A stretch of 64,000 bases of DNA, taken from positions 434,001-498,000 of the forward strand of contig CAVNZM010000007.1 in NCBI GenBank assembly GCA_963693365.1, given 5' to 3'. This document shows positions 46,579 through 56,218 of the stretch, one piece after another; position 1 is the stretch's first letter; the number at the start of each line of letters is the position of its first letter. Origin of the DNA: Amoebidium appalachense. Lineage: Eukaryota > Ichthyosporea. Both the position numbers and the translations under genes were made by a program. Below the pieces are notes generated by a model that was given only the letters and a program-made list of their open reading frames with translations, did not search any database and was not told the DNA's origin.

Positions 46579-47230
46579 GTGGTTGTTGTTGTTGTCGTCG
46601 TTGTTGTCGTTTGTTTGTTTGTTTGTTTGTTTGTTTGTTTGTTTGTTTGTTTGTTTGTTTGTTTGTTTGTTTGTTTGTTTGTGGTGGTCATGATGGTTGC
46701 TTTTTTTATTTATTATTTATTTATTTATTTATTTATTTTTTGAGGGGGTGGGGGGGGGTGGGGGGGGAGGGAGGGGATGATTCAGATTGGGGTTGGCCGA
46801 TTATTTGGTGTTTGCTTTTTTTTTTTGTATGTCTTAAGCGCCCACCCCTCCCTTTTCTGACCCCCCCCCCCCCCCCCCCCCCCCTCCCCACGCACACCAC
46901 ACACAGGCACACAGGCACACACACCTGCCCACACACGCTGATATTCACACACAAGCACAAAAACGCATGCGCACACGCATATATACACGTATACACGTAC
47001 ACACGTACACACGTACACAGATGCAAGTGTTGACAGCGCGCATAGAGGAGGTAGTTCAACGCATATCCCGTTTGGAGACTATTGCGGAGGCTGGGGTTGC
47101 AGCAGCAAAAGATGCGGAGGACAAAAAGAAACAGGCACGAAGGAGGAGGACACACAATGCAGCGGTGGTGGCAAATGTGGACGGAGAAACCCATGCCGGA
47201 AATTTCAACGTGAACTTGTTGAGTCAGTGA
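41246..47230 (+). CDS. SH3-RING-TRAF-type zinc-finger protein (putative E3 ubiquitin ligase), 6 exons, 352 aa
   Basis: Exons 41246-41491, 43011-43262, 44113-44219, 44696-44813, 45681-45806, 47021-47230; all GT-AG and in phase. Domain order: an SH3 domain at about residues 33-102 ([27 protein letters not shown]) interrupted by intron 1; a RING finger at 123-158 ([18 protein letters not shown]); two TRAF-type zinc-finger repeats at about 175-270 ([34 protein letters not shown]); then a predicted coiled coil ([14 protein letters not shown]) with a basic patch. There is no MATH/TRAF-C domain. RING plus TRAF fingers suggest ubiquitin ligation with oligomerisation, and SH3 suggests proline-motif recruitment; the function is inferred. 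The RING is unusual in its C-x2-H-x-C spacing. An alternative exon-3 start at 44122 would remove three residues. Confidence 0.88.
45461..46116. repeat. (CA)n and (CACATG) arrays in introns 4 and 5 of the SH3-RING-TRAF gene
   Basis: (CA)n at about 45461-45541 and 45618-45679 leads straight into the exon-5 acceptor. The array resumes right after the exon-5 donor (45807) and runs to about 46116. Exon 5 is a 126-bp island inside one long CA array. Confidence 0.9.
46300..46740. repeat. G-tract, T-tracts and (GTTT)n in intron 5
   Basis: G-runs at about 46302-46345 and 46386-46401, T-runs at 46363-46385 and 46543-46577, then about 18 GTTT units at 46609-46680, then (TTTA)n. No coding content. Confidence 0.85.
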
Positions 47231-47408
47231 AAAGGGATATATCTGCCCACGCATCATTGGGTGGATGCCCAAGTCAAATGGAGGCAATTGCTTGCAACTG
47301 TACATATATCTAGATCCATAGTTTGCACATTCTCTTGGTTTTCTAGATATCTATTGTAACGAGGTGAGCTTAAATTTTGTCCGGGCAGGGCCTGGGAGGA
47401 AAGGGTGT

Positions 47409-47464
<56 letters not shown>

Positions 47465-48689
47465 ACAGTGCTGCGCTTGTCACTTTTTTTTTCTTTTGAC
47501 TCTTTGACAAGAAACACATTCCTTGATTGTCGCCTGGTTGGTGTTTAAAATTATCCTGCACTTTGATATATGTGCTTTTAGATATGCCACATTCTGTCAC
47601 AACTGATCCCGAGAACTGACTCAGAGGTTGGGCCTCTCAGTCTGGTCGGACTCCATTTTTGCAGCATAAACTGTGTGTGTGTGGATCGGTGTGTTTGTTC
47701 GTAGTCAAAGCAGGTATCCGTGACCTCAGCAACATAACCATTATGATATTGCCAAACAAGTGTAACAGTTCTTTTTTCTTCTTCGCTGTTATGTAACGGT
47801 TTAAACTGTTGCACATGAACTATTTTGGGGTGCACTCTCGGTGCCCCATGACAGTGGCGAGGAGAGAGAGGGGGGGAGGGAGGGAGGGGGTTTCAAAAAG
47901 AAGGCTTTTTTTATTTTTCCCTGTTTTTTTTTTTTCTTTTTTTATTGCATTGATCAATTGTTACTGGTACACTGGCCTTTTTTGTTGGTGGTTGGTGGAG
48001 CTATTTTGTGGAAATGGTGAGCGGGTGTGGGTGTATGCGTGTCACGGTGTGCGTGCGTGCGTGGAGGTGTGTGTGTGTGTACATTCATGCGTGTGTTACA
48101 AGTTACGGGTCACAGCGTGTGTGTGTGTGTATGCGTGTGTGCATGTGTGCTATGCATGGCACTGCGTGTGTGTGTGGTGTGAACATACATATTGTTTCCA
48201 TGTATATGTGTGTGTGTGTGTGCGTGTGTGCGTGTGTGTGTGTGTGTGTGTGACACTGTGTATGTGTGTGTGTGTATGTGTGTGTGTGTGTATGTGTCCG
48301 TCTCGAGACGTGAAGTTACCGGAAGAGTTGGCCATGTTGATGACTTGAATCGCGGTGGAAGAGTTGATGGGCCGATAACCAGTTTAGAGTGCAAAACCCT
48401 CGTCGACTAGAGTAGAGCACAGAAGTGATCGGTGGTTGTTGATATCGATGTTTATTGACTAGTGATTGAATGAGTCCCGTCATTCTGGTTTATATACCTG
48501 CGTAGCTGAGAGAGCTAAGATATGATTGGGTAACTCATAATCCATTCGGAACTAAGCTAAGTAATAAACCAATCAGATCACATTCTAAGAATGTTCTGTA
48601 CGAGTCAGGAATATGAATACATTGATCCGCATCTTGAATAGATCCCGGCGGTACGCTAGTATATGCACACAAGTCACACTATCGTAACA
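47231..48689. other. Gene-poor interval after the SH3-RING-TRAF gene
   Basis: It contains a (GT)/G-tract block at 47406-47463, GT-rich sequence at 48020-48300, and unique-looking sequence at 47480-47840 and 48300-48689. A minus-strand frame at 47578-47835 has no ATG-supported start or recognised domain. The block at 48400-48610, with a TTATATACCT motif and several CCAATCA-like motifs, resembles a transposon or promoter flank but is not identified. Confidence 0.4.
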
Positions 48690-49490
48690 CCCGTTGCGGC
48701 CGCCTTCACAAAAAACATAGGGCCACATTGTGGTCGCCGTCACGAAAAACATAGGGCCATGTTGCGGCCGCCGCCACGAAAAACATAGGGCCATGTTGCG
48801 GCCGGCTTCACGAAAAAGAAATGGCCATGTTGCGGCCGCCGTCGCGAAAAACATAGGGCCACGTTGCGGCCGCCGTCACGAAAAGCATAGGGCCACGTTG
48901 CGGCCGCCGTCACGAAAAACATAGGGCCACCTTGCGGCCGCTGTCCCGAAAAACAAAGGGCCACGTTGCGGCCGCCGTCACGAAAAACAAAGGGCCACGT
49001 TGCGGCCGCCGTCACGAAAAACATAGGGCCACGTTGCGGCCGCCGTCACGAAAAACATAGGGCCACGTTGTGGCCGCCGTCACGAAAAACATAGGGCCAC
49101 GTTGCGGCCGCCATCCCGAAAAACAGAGGGCCACGTTGCGGCCGCCGTCACGAAAAACATAGGGCCACGTTGCGGCCGCCGTCACGAATTCACAGGGGGC
49201 GGCCGTCGTCAAGAAAGCATAGGGCAATGTTGCGGCCGCCGTCACAAAAAACATAAGGCCACGTTGCGGCCGCCGTCACGAAAAACATAGGACCATGTTG
49301 CGGCCGCCGTCCCGAAAAACATAGGGCCACGTTGCGGTCGCCGTCACGAAAAAAATAGGGTCCTGTTGCGGCCGCCGTCACGAAAAACAGGGGGCGGCCG
49401 TCGTCAAGAAAAGCATAGGGCCACTTTGCGGCCGCCGTCACAAAAAACATAGGGCCACGTTGCGGCCACCGTCACGAAAAAGGTATGAAT
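48690..49490. repeat. 34-bp GC-rich minisatellite, about 23 units, NotI site in most
   Basis: Unit GTTGCGGCCGCCGTCACGAA plus AAACATAGGGCCAC. Point variants are common, and near 49185 and 49390 shortened or altered units (AGGGGGCGGCCGTCGTCAAG) occur. The minus strand is open for long stretches in successive frames because the unit lacks stops, giving FVTAAATWPYVF-type peptides. I do not treat these as genes. There are no spacers. Confidence 0.9.
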
Positions 49491-49829
49491 GGTGTGAATG
49501 TTTTGTGGTTGGGGGAGGTTCCCCAGCCACAAGTGGATGGTCTCAGTGTTTCTTGTCCCAACCCAGTGTTTGTTCTAACCACACCTGGGAGGGGGTTTCT
49601 GCGCCATTGTTTCCGGGAGGGGGGGGGGACACACACGAGTAAAGGGGGAAGGGGGGGGAAGGCACAGACACGTAGAAACACACCACCACCACAACACACG
49701 ACGGTTGCAGACACACCTACACCCACACACACACCCATACATACACCACACACACCACCCACCCACACACCACACACACACACTCCACCACCACCCACGT
49801 CACATACACACCCCACCCCACCCATGCAG

Positions 49830-50264
49830 GCACCACATATACAGGTAGGTATGTTGCACGTAGGTATCGAGGGTGTGAGTCTTCGTGGGCAGGGTCTGGG
49901 TGTGAGTGATGATGTGTTGCTCGAATTGGAGGAGGATTTAGTTGGTTTTAGCCGGCATTATATAGACGTATGGTTAGCTGATGGTAAGTTGAAGGCTGGC
50001 AGTGCTTTGCTCGATGGAGGGGCTCAGGTTAATTGTGTGCATGCTTCGTTTATTCGTCGTTTTAGTCAGGCCGGGGGGGAGATTCCTATTTTAGATGCTT
50101 CTAGCACGGCCTTAGGTAGTGCTAATAATAGTAGTATGTCTGTTGAAGGTGTTTGTGTGTTGCCGTGTGAGATAGGTGGCCAGGCTATGCATATTGCTTG
50201 TTATGTGGTTAAGGATATAGCTCAAAGTGTTTTGTTGGGAGCCCCATTAATGATTCTTCCGTAG
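49830..50264 (+). pseudogene. Retropepsin-like protease segment of the gypsy remnant
   Basis: The frame ends at 50262-50264. It contains AGSALLDGGAQVNCVHASFI, aligning with the retropepsin active-site strand LLDTGA-x-VN, and the later strand SVLLGAPLM. The catalytic triad reads Asp-Gly-Gly, not Asp-Ser/Thr-Gly, which would be expected to impair the enzyme. The start is not defined. The next 560 bp hold only broken pol-like fragments. Confidence 0.65.
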
Positions 50265-50824
50265 ACATGTGAATGCTTTGTTAAAACTGTTTGAACGTAC
50301 GAATGTTTTAGAATTGCAGTCCGGCGTTAATATTAAGACCCATGATGGGCTCGACGGTTATCAGTCAGGTGCTACTAGTAGAACGGTAGCCTGAAGTAGT
50401 AATCGAGCCTTATCAGTGCCAAACGGTACGTGTCCGGGCCGGCAATCATGTTAGGATAGGGGATTCAAAGTTTAGGGGTTTTTACTCCGAAAACCCCATT
50501 TCAGGAGGTGGCTCAATGGACCCTTAGTAGGGTATGGCCGGATAAGACGAGAGCAGAATTAGTGAATCCGGGCATCGAGCCTATAGTGATAGGTCAGGTG
50601 TTTCCGTCGGTAGTTTCACTAATGAGATTGGTAGTATAGAGGTCTCTCTTATTACCCAAAAGGAGGATGCCGGCTCGAAGGGTGACTCAGGAGGAGGGGG
50701 AACAACTTTATTTAACGTTAGCCACCAAAATGTCACCCGACACGATGGGGGGGGGGACCGGGACAGCACCGGTCCCACTCCCCCGACCCCCACGAGGAAG
50801 GAGGGTCACCCCGGGTGTGAGAAT

Positions 50825-52672
50825 GTGCAGGCAGGGGGGGAGGGTGTTGGTCTAACCCGTGGATCTGACGGGTTAACCAACACCGTGGGGGGCAGGGTGG
50901 CCACAGACCTGGCCCCCCACATACATGCACTAACTCATCAGGAATTGCCCGGGGGCATTGGTATGCCGGGGGGAGGGGGGGGTGCTAATGGTGACCGCCT
51001 ATATCCGGAGGTGCCTCAAACTAACCCCGTGCAGCACCGATGTAATACAGGAGGTGAAATGTTAAGTGGCACTCCGGTGAATAAGGATGCATCCACTTGT
51101 GATGGGGGTAACCCGGAGTTAGTATTGCCGTTTGGTATGAAGGAGGGGGATTGGACGGTGGAGCAGAAAAAATTATTAGCTAAGATATTTGATAGGACTC
51201 AGTTCGCATTTCTGGCCGATGATAACGAAGTAGGCTTCGTTAAAGGGTTTGAAATGCAGATCGACACAGGTGATAATAGGCCGGTAGTTATGCCTAGCTA
51301 TAGAATGGAGCAGTATAAATTGTCGGATGCGCTAATTATAGTGAGTGATATGTTAAAAAAGGGTCATGTGGAGCATAGTTTGAGTCCGTGGAGAAGTCCG
51401 GTGCTATTGGTTAAGAAGCCCGACGGGTCTTGGTGTCTAGTGAACGATTACAGGGCTCTAAATCGGGTCACTAAGGCAGACCAATGGCCTCTCCCAAACA
51501 TAGACGAGCAGCTTTCACAGCTGCACGGCTATACTCACTTTGCTAAACTTGATATAAAAGCAGTTTTTTGGCAGATAAGGTTGGAGGAGAGCAGCAAGGA
51601 GAAGACTGCCTTTGCACTGGGTGACCAGCTGTTCCAGTACAAGGTGGTGCCGATGGGTTTGCTCTCCTCTCCAGCTGTGTTGTGCCGGGTAAAGTATAAA
51701 ATTCTCCACCCTCATTTGGATGTATGCCACCCTTCAAATTTGGATGATGTTTTAATTAAATCATTTGAGGAGTTAGTTAATAATTGTGAAAAAGTATTTT
51801 TAGCTTTGGGTGCCAGTCTGGTCTTCGTATTAGTGGTAGCAACTTGAAGACTGTGATTGGTGTGCCGGAGGTTGAGTTTTTAGGAGTATCGTTTCTAGTA
51901 ATGGTCTTTCCCCTGATCCGGAGAAAATCCGGGCCATAGTTGAGTGGCCACGTCCTCAGACTGTCACTCAACTAAGGCAATTTTTAGGTTTAGTAACTAA
52001 TTATCTTCGTCGTTATATTAAGGATTATAGTATGCTTGCTTTGCCGTTAACTAGTCAGACAGGGGGGGAGAAGAAGACTAGAATAGATTGGAATGTTGAT
52101 GCTGTTTCTGCTTTCGAAAAGCTTAAGTTAGCTTTGCAGTCTTCGAGTATGCTTGTTCATCCTGATTTTTCGGCCGGGGGGGGGGGGGGGGGGGGGGGGG
52201 GATGTTTAAAGTTCGATGTGATGCGAATAAGGTTGCTGAGGGGGCCGTGTTATATCAAGTGCAGGAGGGGCAGGATAGAGTGATTGCTTATGCTAGTCGT
52301 TCGTTTAGTAAAAGTGAACGTAGATACAGCAATCCGGAGAGAGAGTCCCATGCTATCTTTTGGGCAGTCTCACAGGCATGGAGGTATATATATATACTCG
52401 CAGGCAGGACGTTCGAGGTCTACACCGACCACAAGCCCTGCCTAGCCATGGCCGGCACCACTCGTCTGGTCAACGAGAGGATGCAGAAGTGGGCCGCGGC
52501 TCTCGGTGAGTTCTCCTATAAATTGTTTTATGCCAAGGGGGAAACAATGGTTGACTGTGATGCTCTCTCTCGTGCTGCTTATATTTTGTTTGAAGAAGGG
52601 AAGGAGGGGGAGGGGCCCGGGGGGCTAGTGAGAGACGGGGGGGGGAGGGGGGGGGAAGGGGGGGGAGAGTGA
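50825..52672 (+). pseudogene. Reverse transcriptase and RNase H segments of the gypsy remnant
   Basis: 50825-51847 holds RT blocks: SPWRSPVLLVKKPDGSWCLV, NDYRALNRVTKADQWPLPNI, AKLDIKAVFWQI, FQYKVVPMGL and NLDDVLI (LDD in place of the usual YxDD). Frameshifts near 51800-51880 pass to a frame with QLRQFLGLVTNYLRRYI. At 52178-52201 a run of about 24 G interrupts the junction between HPDFS and FKVRCDANK. 52202-52672 resumes with RNase H: YASRSFSKSERRYSNPERES, YTDHKPC, DALSRAA. The order matches Ty3/gypsy RT-RH. Confidence 0.8.
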
Positions 52673-53196
52673 GCAGAAAGGAATAGATGCTGTGTATGTT
52701 GATGTGTCTTCTTGGGCTCCGGGGTTGCTTGCTTATAAGTGTCGGGCAGGGGGGGGGGGGGGGGGGGGGGGGGGGGTGTTGCAGGCCAAAGTGTCGTCCA
52801 GGCCAAAGTGTCGTCATCTCTAATAAAATCCAGGTCGTCAAATTTGGCTGGTCTAGGGGGAATATCGGGCAGGCCAAAATGCACCCCCCCCCCCCCCCTC
52901 TACTACCCTGGGTGACGGGGGGTCAGAGGGTTTGTGTGTGGTGGGAGAAACACAGTGTGGGCGCGGGGGGGGGGGGGGGGGGGGGAGGGGGTATAAGAAA
53001 TCATTGTCTTAACCTTCCCCCCCCCCCCCCCCTACTATCCCGGAAACAGGGAGGGAGTGCAGGGGTGCAGGGGGGTCAGGGTGTGTATATGTGGTTGGAG
53101 AAACACAGCGTGTGCACGGACCTGCACGGTCTGGCCTAGATGGCAAAATTCTCTCCCCTCCCCCCCCCCTCCCCCCTCCCCCCCTCCCCCCCCCCC

Positions 53197-53230
<34 letters not shown>

Positions 53231-54402
53231 AGGGAAACGGAAACAGGGAGGGAGTACATGGGTGGTAAGGTTGCAAATGTAAGGTTTACGCTGTATTTTA
53301 TGGATCAGGTGTGTGTGTGTCATTCCACACACACACACACACATCAGTGTAAGCGCATCCAGGCACGACATTATCATACTCTTTGACAGTGTATAGACTT
53401 AGTGTCCAATCATGCTATTTTATCGTGTGTGTGTGCACTGCACACACACTTCAATGTGTCTGCATCAGCAATCTTGTTGCGGCATCCAAAAGCTGTCGTA
53501 AACTACCCGACGACATCGGAAACCCCTCAACACCTCCAAAACTAACCCCAAATACATATCATTGCTCCCCGACGTCTAATGGATGTGTCGTAATATGCTC
53601 GATCCGATACCCGATGCACCAATGGATGTACATAGAACCCCGCGAGTGCATATCCAATGGGTGTGCAATGTAGCCATCTAACCGACGTGCAATGGACGTG
53701 CAATAGATCCAACATACGACGTCCAGTCGGTGGGTATATGACGGCGGCCAGGGGGCATTCAGACAGTCGTAACACCGTCTACGGGAGGATCAGAACGCCA
53801 CCCTGTGGACGATCTTATGCATGTCTATGGTTTGATGTAAAGCCATATAACGGAGCACTGTAAACGCATCGAATGTATGGTATTAATACCCTCTTGATCA
53901 AATACGTATGACTATCACATGTATGTCTATCGTTTGTTGTAAAGCAATGCAATGGAGCACTGCAAAACCATTCAGTTGATTATAAAAATAGATCGAAATC
54001 CAATCGTTCAGACGCCCTTTCCGACATCCGAAACACAACCAGTGGATATACCATGGGTGGGTTTGTGCTAACCCATGACCTATCATAAGATGTGATTTGC
54101 ATCCTACTACAGATTACATTACGATGTTGTAAACAGATGCATAGGAGGACATTACGACATATAATGTAGATGACGCATATTAATACATTTGACGTCGTAA
54201 CGTACACTTGCATATGTTGTAAGGGTGTGCTATGCACATGCACAATGTGCTTTTTGGTGCGTCATAAACCCATCCTTACATGCATAATGGCATGTTCAAT
54301 GTATGATAATGATATCATACATCATACGTCATAAAATCACTGTAAGGACACATACAATATGACATCAGACGGTAAGAAGAGCGCATAAAGATGTTTCTTT
54401 GC
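52673..54402. other. Non-coding repeat-rich interval
   Basis: It holds G-tracts and C-tracts (52749-52777, 52884-52897, 52964-52985, 53148-53230), two diverged copies of a GGGGTCAG...GAGAAACACAG segment (52919-52956 and 53078-53107), and at 53817-53966 two diverged copies of a unit containing GGAGCACTG about 100 bp apart. The rest is unique AT-richer sequence. No gene. Confidence 0.5.
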
Positions 54403-54589
54403 GTCTCGCTCCACAGGAGCAGAGACGGATACCATATGAACTTTTTTGTCTCGCTCCACTGGAGCAGAGACCACGCCTGACAGTTTTGTTTTTCTCACAA
54501 CTTGTTACAAATTTTTAAGTCTCGTTCCACAGGAGCGAGACTGCAATACAACAAATTTCTATGTCTCGACTCCGGAGTCTGCTCCAGAC
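54403..54589. repeat. Four hairpin-forming GTCTCG...CGAGAC elements
   Basis: Elements at 54403-54426, 54448-54471, 54519-54541 and 54563-54589 each pair GTCTCGCTCC-type and GGAGC(A)GAGAC-type arms around a short loop. The spacers between them are unrelated, which suggests repeated mobility or selection of the palindrome alone. They lie 158-344 bp upstream of the copia LTR. Confidence 0.8.
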
Positions 54590-54746
54590 TGCACTAGACA
54601 CCAAAACATATCAAAAAAAAAAAAAAAAAAGAGGGTGGTGGGGGGGGGGGGGGGGGGGGGGCTTCTATCATCCCACTAGTCCCCATCCTCATCCTCCCCA
54701 CCCTCATCTCCTTCCCCCCCCCCAGCCGGGGGGGGGGGGGGGGGGG

Positions 54747-55511
54747 TGTTGGAGTACACTGGTACTCCCGGCTAGCAATGTCTGTTAGAGAAAGTTTCTG
54801 AGCAATTGAATAATTGTTTCAACACTCACTCGAGTGCATAGAGCTTTTTTTTACGGTCATATTCATATATGGTAGTTATATGTTTGAGCCAAAACTGTAC
54901 CAATGACGAGCTTCACTAGCAACGTGCTAATTGTGCTCATTAATTAATATTCCCGGTTCAGATGATGTCATGTCTATAATTGCCACAGGATTCTATTCTT
55001 AGAGTGGTAGTGTGCTTTATTCCCGGATATTCTCAGAATATTTTTAGTTGTGTGAAGTAAGATTTACGTTTAACTGCAATTGGTGTGTTAAACACGTTTA
55101 TTTGTGTGCTTTAGTGCAAGTTAACTAGCCACTCAACGTGCACAGTTAACTTTTATATCTTTAACGACTTGTTTTCATTGTGCTCTCTTTTCGGCCATGC
55201 TGTACATGGCCCACCACCAGGGTGCACACGAGGCCACCATGAGGTGGCCAACGACTATATAAAGCAGTGCCTCCCATGTCACAAACATGGGAAGCAGAAC
55301 GTTTGATTTACACTTTTCTACTGTCGTTTTCAGTGCACAAAACACATAGACAAGTTACCCATCATACACGACACTATGTCTGACAACTTACAGTTGCAGC
55401 AACTAGTCCAACTACTGGAGCAGAGGTTGGCCTCACAAGATGCAATCATTTCTGACTTACAGAAGGAACAACGTGCACTAGAACTAGCTTCTATGAACAC
55501 GATGTCCAACA
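54747..55511 (+). repeat. 5' LTR (type A) of the copia element
   Basis: Bounded by TGTTGGA and TCCAACA. TATATAA is at 55256-55262, preceded by a perfect GGCCACC/GGTGGCC hairpin (55232-55249) and followed by a CCCATGT/ACATGGG hairpin (55273-55291). An ATG at 55376 opens a frame through the LTR end encoding a Gln/Leu-rich coiled-coil-like peptide (MSDNLQLQQLVQLLEQRLAS). Confidence 0.95.
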
Positions 55512-55526
55512 GGGTTATGGGCCCAG
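55512..55526 (+). promoter_or_regulatory. Primer-binding site 1 (initiator tRNA-Met, internal)
   Basis: GGGTTATGGGCCCAG, immediately after LTR A, is complementary to CUGGGCCCAUAACCC of the eukaryotic initiator tRNA-Met anticodon arm. This is the half-tRNA priming mode known from Drosophila copia, not a 3'-CCA PBS. Confidence 0.85.
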
Positions 55527-55813
55527 ACACGACACCGCGGCCTCTAACTTCACGTCCCCTACGACGCCTTGAACGGAGGAGCCAGAAACCGACTTCTAGG
55601 CTGTACCCTACACCCGCGAGCGTATTTCCGTGAAGTAGAGACTTTCGCTTCCACAAACTCCATCCGCAGCAGCCTGCGACATCAACGTCAAGTATTCCAC
55701 TTCATTGGCGGGGCACGCACCACAGTGGAATGCACACCCCGGTCTACCCTGCAAGCAGCCACACTCACTCTCTCTTCTCTAGTGGCGTGTACACTTCTCC
55801 AATTGGGTAGGGG

Positions 55814-56205
55814 TGTTGGAGTGCAGACTTACGCTCACTCCACAATATGTGTATGTTAGCTTTACAATTGGTTCCGTGTACACAGACACATGCTGACACT
55901 CGATCACCACATGCACATCTGCATAGTTGAGGAATGTTTCCAATTGTGTTTTGACTGCAAACGATTGGTTCATTGGTCCCAGAGATCTCTAAATGAAAGT
56001 AACCAATCCGATTAGCGCCTGGCATCCGGATTACATTCCAGACTGCTGCCCCACGGGTATATAAGCCACGTCTCTGCCAGGTGCAGACATGGAGTTCAGA
56101 CATGGAGTTCAGTCATGGAGTTAACACACTGAAAGCAGTAAAAAAACGGGTCAGCGCCCAAGCGCGCCACGACGACCCTAGTCACAGCGGACTCTACTTC
56201 CAACA
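55814..56205 (+). repeat. Second, distinct LTR (type B, 392 bp) inside the copia element
   Basis: It begins TGTTGGAGTGCAGAC and ends ACTTCCAACA, with inverted termini like LTR A but otherwise different sequence. It has its own TATATAA at 56058-56064. It is preceded by CCAATTGGGTAGGGG (55799-55813), nearly the same as CCAATTGAGTAGGGG before the 3' LTR A, and followed by a second PBS. I infer a solo or fused LTR of a related family; a matching 3' LTR B was not found. Confidence 0.75.
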
Positions 56206-56218
56206 GGGTTATGGGCCC
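56206..56218 (+). promoter_or_regulatory. Primer-binding site 2
   Basis: GGGTTATGGGCCC follows LTR B exactly as PBS 1 follows LTR A, and overlaps the gag ATG at 56211. Confidence 0.8.

Larger units (their letters stand above)
49830..52672 (+). mobile_element. Degenerate Ty3/gypsy-type retrotransposon pol (no LTRs found)
   Basis: Protease, reverse transcriptase and RNase H segments occur in the expected order but in several frames with stops between them. An integrase is missing downstream, where G-tracts and short repeats take over. No flanking LTR pair was found. This is an old, inactive fragment. Confidence 0.82.

Noticed and set aside
47578-47835. Minus-strand gene fragment
   Set aside because: It has no recognised domain, start or splice signals, so it is described only as part of the spacer.
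48690-49490. CRISPR array or repeat-protein gene
   Set aside because: Units are contiguous with no spacers. The open minus frames arise because the 34-bp unit lacks stops, and the peptide resembles no known repeat protein.
55512-56205. Intron in copia gag between the two CCAACAGGGTTATGGGCCC copies
   Set aside because: GT-AG choices at the direct repeat leave the frame out by one base, and the segment contains a complete LTR-like unit with a TATA box, so an LTR is the better explanation.
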